A DNA stretch of 20,605 nt from CAZKGE01 sp964541695 (GTDB taxonomy: Bacteria; Bacillota; Clostridia; Christensenellales; CAG-138), in NCBI GenBank assembly GCA_964541695.1, contig CAZIRB010000031.1, positions 1 to 20,605 on the forward strand, given 5' to 3'. Of this stretch, positions 13,960 through 20,605 are shown piece after piece. Made by a program: the position numbers and the translations under genes. The stretch's first letter is position 1. Every line of letters begins with the position of its first letter. The notes under the pieces were generated by a model. That model was not told where the DNA came from. It was given only the letters and a program-made list of their open reading frames with translations, and ran no database searches.

Positions 13960-15870
13960 TTATGATACCCGTTTGAACAGTTTTTCGAGCTCGCGCCGCG
14001 TCAAATGCACGAACACCGGCCGCCCGTGCGGGCAGGTCAGCGGCGCGCCGTCGCGCGTGTAGTACGCGAGCAGCTCCTCGATCTCGGCGCGGCCGATGCG
14101 CTCCCCCGCCTTGATCGCGTGCTTGCACGAGGCCTGAATGATCGCCTCGCGCACGAGGCGCTTGTCGCTCGTCGACCCAAACTCCGCGATCTGGTGCAGC
14201 GCGTCGAACAGCGCCCGCTCGGTCAACGCCGCGCCGCCGATCTGCGGCAGCGCGGTCAGTTCGCACGCGCCGTCCTCCCCCGTCTCTGGAAACGATACGG
14301 CAAACCCCAGTGCGGCAAACGCCTCGGCATTCTCGACAAGCGCCGCGTATTCCAGCGGCGGCAGCGTGACGGTAAGCGGCATTAGCAGCTTCTGCGACAC
14401 CAGCTCGGCCTCGTGATGCATAAGCTTTTCGTACAGCTTGCGCTCGTGCGCCGCGTGCTGGTCGATATAGAAAATATCCTCCCCGCGCTGCACAATCCAA
14501 TACGTGTCGAACAGCACGCCAACGATCGCAAACGGCGCGTCGGCCAGCGCCTGCTGTTCGCTTTTCAGCGTAGCGCTTGGCGTGGCAAGCGTCGGCGTCT
14601 CGGCGTGCGGCGCGCCGGTTCCGGCAGTCGATCCGCCGGCCGTCCCGTTTCCAGTGCCCGCGGGCTCGGTCTGCCGCGCCGAGGCGATCGTATACCGCTG
14701 CACGCCGGTGGGCGTACGCCCCGTTGGCCGCGCGACCGTTGAAACGGTCCCCTCGCGCACGGCCGAGGGCCGCTGCTCCCACGCCGCGCGCAGATCGAGA
14801 TGCCGGGCGGGAGCGGGTTTTGTACCCGCCGTGTTCAGAATGTCGGGAGCCGGCCCCGCGGCCTGACGCAGCACGGCGGGCGCTTTTTTCGCCAGCGCAT
14901 TCGCGCACGCCGCGGTCACGGCGCGCAGCACGCGCTGCTCGTCGACAAAGCGCACCTCCATCTTGGTCGGGTGCACGTTGACGTCCACGTCGGAATGCGA
15001 GATCGTCAGGTTCAGCACGGCAAACGGGAACCGCCCGCTCATGATGCGCGTGTCGAACGCATACTGCAGCGCGTTTGAGAGCGCGAACGAGCGGATGTAC
15101 CGGCCGTTGACGAAGAACGACTGCTGCATGCGGTTCTGGCGCGAGATCTCGCCCGTGCCGACAAAGCCTTCGACGCGCAGATACCCGTCGTCGAGCAGGA
15201 CTTCGGCAAGGCGCGGCAATAGCCCCGTGCCGTACACGGCGACGATCGCGTTGAGCAGCTTTTTGTCGCCGTAGGTCTGATACACGGTCTTGCCGTTGTT
15301 GATAAAATGGAACGCGATGTCCGGCCGCGCCATCATCATGCGCGTGACGTAGTCGCCGATATACCCGCTCTCCGTGCGCGGGTTCTTCAGAAACTTCAGC
15401 CGCGCGGGCACGCTCGCAAACAGCGCGCGCACCTCGATCGACGTGCCGACCGTCGCCGCGACGGGAACGTTTTTCCGCACCGCGCCGTTGTCGACGGTAA
15501 GCCTCGTCCCCGCCTCCTCTTCCGCCGTTCGCGTCGTCAGCGTCACGACGGACACCGCCGCGATGCTCGAGAGTGCCTCGCCGCGGAACCCGAGCGTGGA
15601 TATATGGAACAGGTCGTCCGCAAGCGCGATCTTGCTCGTTGCGTGCCTTAAAAACGCCGTCTCGCAGTCCTCGCGCGCGATACCGCTGCCGTTGTCCGTC
15701 ACACGGACAAGGTCGACGCCGCCGTTCTCGATCTCGACCGTGACGGCGGTAGCGCCCGCGTCCAGCGCGTTTTCGACGAGCTCCTTGACGACCGAGCTCG
15801 GCCGCTCGACCACCTCGCCCGCCGCGATCTGGTTGGCGATCTGCGGCGGCAGAACGCGGATCACGCTCAT
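13960..15870 (-). CDS. mutL: DNA mismatch repair protein MutL
   Basis: A 636-residue mismatch repair ATPase and nicking endonuclease that works with MutS. The N-terminal GHKL ATPase shows E33-N34 in ELVENALDAGA, then DNGSGI and LGFRGEALSSIAAVS. A Pro/Thr/Ala/Gly-rich linker of about 100 residues (roughly 330-430) follows. The C-terminal domain carries the endonuclease motif DQHAAHERKLYE starting at D470, ACKHAIKAGE, and CPHGRPVF from C613. This marks the nicking type of MutL found where there is no MutH. ATG 15870 follows GGGAGGGG; longer readings upstream are the mutS sequence in another frame. The start overlaps the mutS stop as ATGA. Confidence 0.97.
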   Translation of the reverse strand: MSVIRVLPPQIANQIAAGEVVERPSSVVKELVENALDAGATAVTVEIENGGVDLVRVTDNGSGIAREDCETAFLRHATSKIALADDLFHISTLGFRGEALSSIAAVSVVTLTTRTAEEEAGTRLTVDNGAVRKNVPVAATVGTSIEVRALFASVPARLKFLKNPRTESGYIGDYVTRMMMARPDIAFHFINNGKTVYQTYGDKKLLNAIVAVYGTGLLPRLAEVLLDDGYLRVEGFVGTGEISRQNRMQQSFFVNGRYIRSFALSNALQYAFDTRIMSGRFPFAVLNLTISHSDVDVNVHPTKMEVRFVDEQRVLRAVTAACANALAKKAPAVLRQAAGPAPDILNTAGTKPAPARHLDLRAAWEQRPSAVREGTVSTVARPTGRTPTGVQRYTIASARQTEPAGTGNGTAGGSTAGTGAPHAETPTLATPSATLKSEQQALADAPFAIVGVLFDTYWIVQRGEDIFYIDQHAAHERKLYEKLMHHEAELVSQKLLMPLTVTLPPLEYAALVENAEAFAALGFAVSFPETGEDGACELTALPQIGGAALTERALFDALHQIAEFGSTSDKRLVREAIIQASCKHAIKAGERIGRAEIEELLAYYTRDGAPLTCPHGRPVFVHLTRRELEKLFKRVS

Positions 15871-18485
15871 GTCGCCCCTCCCGCTTTCAGCATCTCGTGC
15901 AGCGTGTACAGTTTGCCGAGCGCCTCGAGCGGCGTCAGCGCGTTCGGGTCGATCTCGCGCAGCAGCCGCAGCGCGCCGTCCTCGGGGCGCTCCTCCATTA
16001 GCGACATCTGCACCGCGCGCTCCGCAGGCAGCGGATGCGTATTGCGCGCCGCGATGTCCGCGCCCTCGAGCTGCAAGAGGATGGCTTTGGCGCGCTCGAG
16101 CACGTCGGCCGGGATGCCCGCGAGCTTTGCCACCTGCACGCCGAAGCTCTTGTCCCCGCTGCCGCGCACGATCTTGCGCAGAAACACGATGTCGTCGCCC
16201 ACTTCGCGCACGGTGATGCGGTAGTTCTTGACACCGTCGATCTGCCCCTCGAGCTCGGTCAGTTCGTGGTAGTGCGTCGCAAACAGCGTCATCGCGCCGC
16301 ATTTATTCCTGTCCGCCAGCCGTTCGAGCACCGCCCACGCGATGGAGAGACCGTCGAACGTGCTCGTACCGCGGCCGATCTCGTCGATGACGAGCAGGCT
16401 GTTCTCGTTCGCGCTGTGAATGATGTTCGCCATCTCGCTCATCTCGACCATGAACGTGCTCTGACCCGCCGAGAGGTCGTCGCTCGCGCCGATGCGCGTG
16501 AAGATCCGGTCGATCAGCGGAATGTTAGCGCGACTCGCCGGAACGAAGCTGCCGGCGTGCGCCATCAGCGCGATCAGCGCGACCTGCCGCATATATGTGC
16601 TCTTGCCCGCCATATTTGGGCCGGTGATGATCAAAAGCCGGTTTCCTAAGTGGTCGAGCGTCGTGTCGTTTGGGATGAACGACTCGCTCTGCGCGCGCTC
16701 GATCACCGGATGCCTGCCGTTTTCAATGTGCAGCTCGCCCGACTCGTTCATCGCGGGGCGGCAATAGCGGTTGACCGCGGCCACCTCCGCAAACGACTGG
16801 TATACGTCCAGTTCGGCAAGTAGCGCCGCGTCCTGCTGCAAGCGGTCGATCGTCGCGAGCAGTTGCTCGCGCACGTTGCAGAAAAGCTCGTATTCGAGCG
16901 AAACGAGCCGCCCCTCGGCGCCGAGGATCTTCTCCTCCATCTCCTTCAACTCCGGCGTGACGAAGCGCTCGCCGTTTGTCAGCGTCTGCTTGCGCACATA
17001 CTGGTACGGCACCTGTGAGAGGTACGACTTGGTCACCTCGATATAGTAGCCGAACACGCGGTTGAAGCCGATCTTGAGCGACTTGATGCCGGTGCTCTCG
17101 CGCTCGCGCGCCTCGAGGTCGGAAAGCCAATTCCTACTGCCCGAGGCCAGCTCGCGCAGCTCGTCCACCTCGGCATGAAACCCCGGGCGGATGATGCCGC
17201 CCTCCTTGACGCCGACGGGCGGCTCATCGTGAATCGCTGCCGCAAGCAGTGCGTGGATGTCGTCCAGGCGGTCGATTGTGCCGCGGATACGGGCGGCGGC
17301 ATTGCTACCTAGCGCCGCGATCGCGTCGAGCAAAGGCGGCAGCTTCTCGAGCGTGCCGCGCAGCGCGAGGCAGTCGCGCGCGTTGACCGTGCCGTAGACG
17401 ATCTTGGCGCACAGGCGCTCGATGTCGTACATGCCGGACAGCGCGTCCTGCAGGGATTTGCGCGCGATCACGTTCTGGAATAGCTCGTCCACCGCGTCCA
17501 GCCTATCGTTGATCGCGTCGATCTTTTGCAACGGCCGGTCGATCCAGTCGCGCAGCATACGCGCGCCCATCGCGGTCCGCGTCTGATCCAGAAGGTGCAG
17601 CAGCGTATGCTTTTTGCCCGCGCCCTGGCGCAGCGGCTGCGTTAATTCGAGATTGCGGCGCGTCGACACGTCGAGCTGCATATAGCCGGAACGGTTGAGC
17701 ACCGTGAGCTTGCCGATGTGTGAAAGCGCGTTCTTCTGCGTCTCCTCGAGATACCGGATCAGCGCGCCCGCGGCCGAGATGCCGCTCGTTAAGCCGTCGC
17801 AGCCAAAGCCCGAAAGCGTCGCCGTGCCGAAGTGCGACAGCAGCCTGTTTCTGGCCTGGCTCGGCAGAAACGCCTGCGCCGTATACGGCTCGAGATAATA
17901 CTGCGAGGAGAAGCGCTTGACGAGAAACTTCTGCAAAAACAGCGCTTCGTTTGCCAGCACCTCGCTCGGCCGGATGCGCGCGAGCTCGTCGACGAGCCCG
18001 ATATACGCGTTCTCGCCGAAAAGCTCCAGCACATAGAACGCGCCGGTCGAAACGTCTGCGTAGGACAGCCCGATGCGGTCCTGCTCCCAGAACACGGCCG
18101 CGATGAAGTTGTTGCGGTCCGTGGAGAGCATTTTCTCCTCGATCACCGTGCCGGGCGTGATGATGCGCACCACGTCGCGCTCCACGAGGCCCTTGGCGAG
18201 CGCCGGGTCTTCGAGCTGCTCGCAGATGGCAACCTTATAGCCCTTGTCGATTAGGCGGTTGATATAGTTGTCGACGGAGTGATGCGGCACGCCGCACATC
18301 GGCGCGCGCTCGGACAGTCCGCAGTCGCGGCCGGTCAGCACGAGGTCGAGCTCCTTGGACGCCTTAATCGCGTCCTCGAAGAACATCTCGTAGAAGTCGC
18401 CGAGGCGATAGAACAGCAAACAGTCGCTGTGCTTCTCCTTCAGCTCCATATAGTGCCGCATCATCGGCGTCATCTGTTTCGGCAT
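15867..18485 (-). CDS. mutS: DNA mismatch repair protein MutS
   Basis: Recognises mismatches and small loops and recruits MutL. The mismatch-reading F31-Y32-E33 lies in GDFYEMF. The Walker A motif GPNMAGKST spans residues 622-630, then STFMVEMSEMANI, Walker B LLVIDEIGRGTSTFDG and the FATHYHELTELE segment follow. The length of 872 residues is normal for the MutS1 type. I chose ATG 18485 over an earlier in-frame start at 18554, since a G-rich site (GGGGGGGAAC) lies right before it and the product then starts like other MutS proteins. It lies 26 bp behind the YlbF-family gene and overlaps mutL by 4 bp. Confidence 0.97.
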   Translation of the reverse strand: MPKQMTPMMRHYMELKEKHSDCLLFYRLGDFYEMFFEDAIKASKELDLVLTGRDCGLSERAPMCGVPHHSVDNYINRLIDKGYKVAICEQLEDPALAKGLVERDVVRIITPGTVIEEKMLSTDRNNFIAAVFWEQDRIGLSYADVSTGAFYVLELFGENAYIGLVDELARIRPSEVLANEALFLQKFLVKRFSSQYYLEPYTAQAFLPSQARNRLLSHFGTATLSGFGCDGLTSGISAAGALIRYLEETQKNALSHIGKLTVLNRSGYMQLDVSTRRNLELTQPLRQGAGKKHTLLHLLDQTRTAMGARMLRDWIDRPLQKIDAINDRLDAVDELFQNVIARKSLQDALSGMYDIERLCAKIVYGTVNARDCLALRGTLEKLPPLLDAIAALGSNAAARIRGTIDRLDDIHALLAAAIHDEPPVGVKEGGIIRPGFHAEVDELRELASGSRNWLSDLEARERESTGIKSLKIGFNRVFGYYIEVTKSYLSQVPYQYVRKQTLTNGERFVTPELKEMEEKILGAEGRLVSLEYELFCNVREQLLATIDRLQQDAALLAELDVYQSFAEVAAVNRYCRPAMNESGELHIENGRHPVIERAQSESFIPNDTTLDHLGNRLLIITGPNMAGKSTYMRQVALIALMAHAGSFVPASRANIPLIDRIFTRIGASDDLSAGQSTFMVEMSEMANIIHSANENSLLVIDEIGRGTSTFDGLSIAWAVLERLADRNKCGAMTLFATHYHELTELEGQIDGVKNYRITVREVGDDIVFLRKIVRGSGDKSFGVQVAKLAGIPADVLERAKAILLQLEGADIAARNTHPLPAERAVQMSLMEERPEDGALRLLREIDPNALTPLEALGKLYTLHEMLKAGGAT

Positions 18486-18511
18486 GTTCCCCCCCGAGCC
18501 CCGCCTATGCT

Positions 18512-18904
18512 TTAGTTGATACAGCCGTCGCAGCCGCTGCAGTTGCCGCGGCACGACCGGATCGCGCTGCTGCCGTCGATGCAGGCGTTGATCTCTGCGT
18601 CGACCGCGCCGATTAAATCGTGGAAGCTCTTCTCCGCCTCAATCATGTCGGAGAACAGCGGGCTTTCCAGCATCTGCGACTGCAGCCGCTCGATGTCCGC
18701 CGAAAGCTCCAATGCATTTGTGTTGTCAAAGTCGCCCTCCGACAGCGCCGACACCAGCTTGGCGCGCTTTTCCTTGAATTCGTCCAGCAGCGCGCGCAGC
18801 GAGTCGTTACTCTGCACGTTCACCTGCGCGGCGAGCATCCGTTTATATTCATCCGAGCCGGCCAATGCGATGCCGAGCTCACGAGCTTTTTCCATCAGGT
18901 CCAT
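18512..18904 (-). CDS. YlbF/YmcA family protein with C-terminal Cys cluster
   Basis: A 130-residue helical protein of the Com_YlbF family (PF06133). In Bacillus subtilis, YlbF, YmcA and YaaT form a complex that binds iron-sulfur clusters and directs RNase Y. The C-terminal tail here has cysteines at 108, 118, 122, 125 and 128 (SCRGNCSGCDGCIN), fitting metal or cluster binding. Its position between miaB and mutS corresponds to ymcA in B. subtilis, so it is positionally YmcA-like, while the family match alone cannot separate YlbF from YmcA. ATG 18904 follows GGAGA and overlaps the miaB end by 10 bp. Its likely partner, RNase Y, is encoded in the same window at 1277. Confidence 0.87.
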   Translation of the reverse strand: MDLMEKARELGIALAGSDEYKRMLAAQVNVQSNDSLRALLDEFKEKRAKLVSALSEGDFDNTNALELSADIERLQSQMLESPLFSDMIEAEKSFHDLIGAVDAEINACIDGSSAIRSCRGNCSGCDGCIN

Positions 18905-20310
18905 TGCGTCTCTCCATTCCTTTCTAGTTTTCCCGCCAGCGAGTTCCCGCGGACCCGCTCGGCCCGGACCGTGACATACCGGCCGATCAGTTCCGCATCC
19001 CCCGGGAAATAGACCATCTTAAAATTCCGGTACTTGCCGTATGCGGCGCCGCTTTTGTGATCGTAGCCTTCCACGAGCACCTCGCCGCTATGTCCGACGT
19101 ACTTTAAATTGTTCTCAAGCGTCTTCTGCGTTTGCAGCGCGTTCAGCCTGCTCAGCCGCCCGCGTTTGACCGCCTCATCGACCTGCTCCGGCATTTCGGC
19201 CGCAGCGGTGCCCGTGCGCGGCGAATATTTGAACGTGAACGCCGTCGCAAACCCGACCTCGTCTATAAGCGAAAGCGTGTCGCAAAACTCCGCCTCCGTC
19301 TCGCCCGGGAAACCCACGATCACGTCCGTCGTCAGCTCGAGGTCCGGCATCGCGGCGCGGAGCTTATGCACGATGTCAAGGTAATGTGCGCGCGTATATT
19401 TACGATTCATCGCCGCAAGGATCCGGTCGCTGCCGGACTGCAGCGGCAGATGCACATGATGGCAGACCTTGTCGAGATTCGACATCGCACCGATCAGCCG
19501 ATCCGACAGGTCCTTTGGGTGCGACGTCATAAAACGGATGCGGCGCAGCCCAGCAATCCTATTTACGGCGGCCAAAACGTCCGAAAAATCGACGCCGACA
19601 AGATCGCTGCCGTAGGAATTGACGTTCTGCCCGAGCAGCGTCACCTCCGTGCCGCCGCCCTGCACAATCCGCTCCGTCTCCTTCACAATATCCGGAATCG
19701 CGCGCGAACGTTCCGGCCCGCGGACGTACGGCACGATGCAATACGTACAGTAATTATTGCAGCCATAGTTGATGTTCACAAACGACGAGACACCGCCGCC
19801 GCGCACGGCGGGCAGTCCCTCGACGACAGCCGTATCATCGGCGGACACCGCAACCATGCGCTCCCCGCGCAGCGCCTCAAACAGAAGCTCCGGCAGCTTT
19901 TTTTGCATATGCGTACCGAACACGAGATCGACGTACGGGAATCTGTTGAAAAGCTTTTCGGCGACCTGCCGCTGCTGCATCATGCAGCCGCAGACGGCCA
20001 GTATGCGGCCGGGAATTTCTTCCTTCCACTCGCGCAGCGCGCCGATGTTGCCGAACACGCGCTTTTCCGCGTGCTCGCGCACGCAGCAGGTGTTGAACAG
20101 CACGAGATCGGCGTTTTCTCGGCCGCCGGCGCGCGAAAAACCGCAGGCGTCCAGCAGGCCGGCGAGCGTTTCGCTGTCCCGTACGTTCATCTGGCAGCCG
20201 TAGGTCTCGATATGATACGACCTGCCGGGGCCGGCGAGCGCGCGGCACGCGGCCGCGTAATCGACGCCGTCTCGCCCGTTTGGGCCGTTTAGGGTTCCGG
20301 TGTTTTCCAT
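18895..20310 (-). CDS. miaB: tRNA-2-methylthio-N6-dimethylallyladenosine synthase
   Basis: A radical-SAM methylthiotransferase that converts i6A37 to ms2i6A37 in tRNA. The N-terminal UPF0004 domain supplies cysteines for the auxiliary cluster: C39 (ETYGCQMN), one in NTCCVREHAE and one in CGCMMQQ. The radical-SAM motif is CNNYCTYC in NYGCNNYCTYCIVPYVRG, and a C-terminal TRAM-like region follows (LVEGYDHKSG to NSLAGKL). The length of 471 residues is typical, including a roughly 30-residue poorly conserved N-terminal extension common in clostridia. The start ATG follows GGAG at 10 bp. It is the first gene of the miaB-ylbF-mutS-mutL-miaA-PLP enzyme operon and has its own promoter near 20340. Confidence 0.97.
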   Translation of the reverse strand: MENTGTLNGPNGRDGVDYAAACRALAGPGRSYHIETYGCQMNVRDSETLAGLLDACGFSRAGGRENADLVLFNTCCVREHAEKRVFGNIGALREWKEEIPGRILAVCGCMMQQRQVAEKLFNRFPYVDLVFGTHMQKKLPELLFEALRGERMVAVSADDTAVVEGLPAVRGGGVSSFVNINYGCNNYCTYCIVPYVRGPERSRAIPDIVKETERIVQGGGTEVTLLGQNVNSYGSDLVGVDFSDVLAAVNRIAGLRRIRFMTSHPKDLSDRLIGAMSNLDKVCHHVHLPLQSGSDRILAAMNRKYTRAHYLDIVHKLRAAMPDLELTTDVIVGFPGETEAEFCDTLSLIDEVGFATAFTFKYSPRTGTAAAEMPEQVDEAVKRGRLSRLNALQTQKTLENNLKYVGHSGEVLVEGYDHKSGAAYGKYRNFKMVYFPGDAELIGRYVTVRAERVRGNSLAGKLERNGETQWT

Positions 20311-20338
20311 GCGTACAATTCTCCAATTTACTTAGATT

Positions 20339-20367
20339 ATTATACAGCGTATTGTGTCAAACGACAA
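20339..20367 (-). promoter_or_regulatory. Promoter of the miaB operon
   Basis: On the minus strand TTGTCG (20367-20362), a 17-bp spacer and consensus TATAAT (20344-20339). The start would be about 20 bp before the miaB start codon. Confidence 0.72.
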
Positions 20368-20388
20368 ACGAAAAATGCAAATACCGTG

Positions 20389-20418
20389 TTGACAAACCCT
20401 TTTTCCATGATGTATATT
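20389..20418 (+). promoter_or_regulatory. Promoter of the tRNA-Pro/tRNA-Glu cluster
   Basis: Consensus TTGACA (20389-20394), an 18-bp spacer and TATATT (20413-20418). It is divergent from the miaB promoter, with the -35 boxes 21 bp apart. Confidence 0.8.
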
Positions 20419-20449
20419 ATTAAGGTCGCGAAAGCGGTGCGTGGGATTT

Positions 20450-20526
20450 CGGGGTGTGGCGCAGTCCGGTAGCGCACGTGCTTTGGGAGCATGGGGCCGG
20501 GGGTTCGAATCCCTTCACCCCGACCA
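20450..20526 (+). tRNA. tRNA-Pro (anticodon TGG)
   Basis: A 77-nt tRNA with encoded CCA. The acceptor CGGGGTG (20450-20456) pairs perfectly with CACCCCG (20516-20522). The anticodon loop TTTGGGA carries TGG, and GGGGG-TTCGAAT-CCCTT forms the T arm. Only 4 bp separate it from the next tRNA. Confidence 0.97.
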
Positions 20527-20530
20527 ATGT

Positions 20531-20605
20531 GGCCCCGTGGTCAAGCGGTCAAGACACCGCCCTTTCACGGCGGTAACAGGAGTTCGAGTCTCCTAGGGGT
20601 CACCA
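20531..20605 (+). tRNA. tRNA-Glu (anticodon TTC)
   Basis: A 75-nt tRNA that ends with encoded CCA exactly at the window edge. The anticodon arm CCGCC-CTTTCAC-GGCGG carries TTC, and the T arm AGGAG-TTCGAGT-CTCCT is perfect. In the acceptor stem the seventh pair is G (20537) against A (20595), a mismatch; the other six pairs are intact, including one G-T. The D arm GTGGTCAAGCGGTCAAGAC is typical for Glu. Confidence 0.95.

Noticed and set aside
15871..16302. N-terminal extension of mutL by 144 codons
   Set aside because: The extension is mutS sequence in another frame; ATG 15870 has a strong ribosome-binding site and the standard MutL N-terminus.
19132..20292. Plus-strand open frame of 386 codons opposite miaB
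   Set aside because: It is a shadow of miaB; composition is Arg/Ala/His-rich and no start signal is present.
1..20605. CRISPR array, insertion sequence or toxin-antitoxin pair
   Set aside because: No regularly spaced repeats, transposase motifs or paired small genes of these types were seen.

Overview
This window is ordinary chromosomal DNA from a high-GC member of the Bacillota, most likely class Clostridia. The evidence is RNase Y, a 205-residue Bacillus-type LexA, a CGAAC-N4-GTTTC SOS box, a XerS-like single recombinase, a DUF4003 protein, strong GGAGG ribosome-binding sites and the cluster miaB-ylbF/ymcA-mutS-mutL-miaA. The last cluster recalls Bacillus subtilis, where rny lies a few genes from miaB-ymcA-cotE-mutS-mutL. 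I found no phage, insertion sequence or CRISPR array.

Left part (1-5200, plus strand): the 3' part of a DUF885 protein gene with a strong terminator; rny behind a good promoter and a roughly 125-nt hairpin-containing leader; an M19 dipeptidase gene whose ribosome-binding site directly abuts the rny terminator; tRNA-Trp with its own promoter and terminator; and a DUF4003 gene. A 210-bp gap with short repeats and a GC hairpin follows.

Middle part (5200-11700): a minus-strand operon (YbaN/DUF454 membrane protein, a multi-spanning membrane protein, catalase) is read from a near-consensus promoter. That promoter overlaps an AT-rich dyad which could be a peroxide- or metal-responsive operator. Divergently, proC and rnhA form a short operon. 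Next is a XerS-like tyrosine recombinase gene. A 46-bp near-perfect palindrome sits immediately upstream, with a core of two 11-bp arms around 6 bp, the geometry of a Xer/dif site, and it contains the gene's promoter. A structured noncoding stretch ending in a terminator follows, then a small Cys-rich gene divergent from lexA, the two sharing one SOS box.

Right part (11700-20340, minus strand): miaB, a YlbF/YmcA-family gene, mutS, mutL, miaA and a PLP-dependent Met_gamma_lyase-family gene form one tightly packed operon (overlaps of 4 to 23 bp) read from a promoter near 20340. It combines mismatch repair with tRNA A37 modification (MiaA makes i6A, MiaB converts it to ms2i6A). Two plus-strand tRNA genes, Pro(TGG) and Glu(TTC), close the window.

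The most interesting item is the XerS-like recombinase with its adjacent dif-like palindrome. Next come the shared SOS box beside an unstudied Cys-cluster protein, the catalase operon operator, and a diverged repeat of the lexA 3' end inside the convergent neighbour. All family assignments come from motif recognition; no database search was run.
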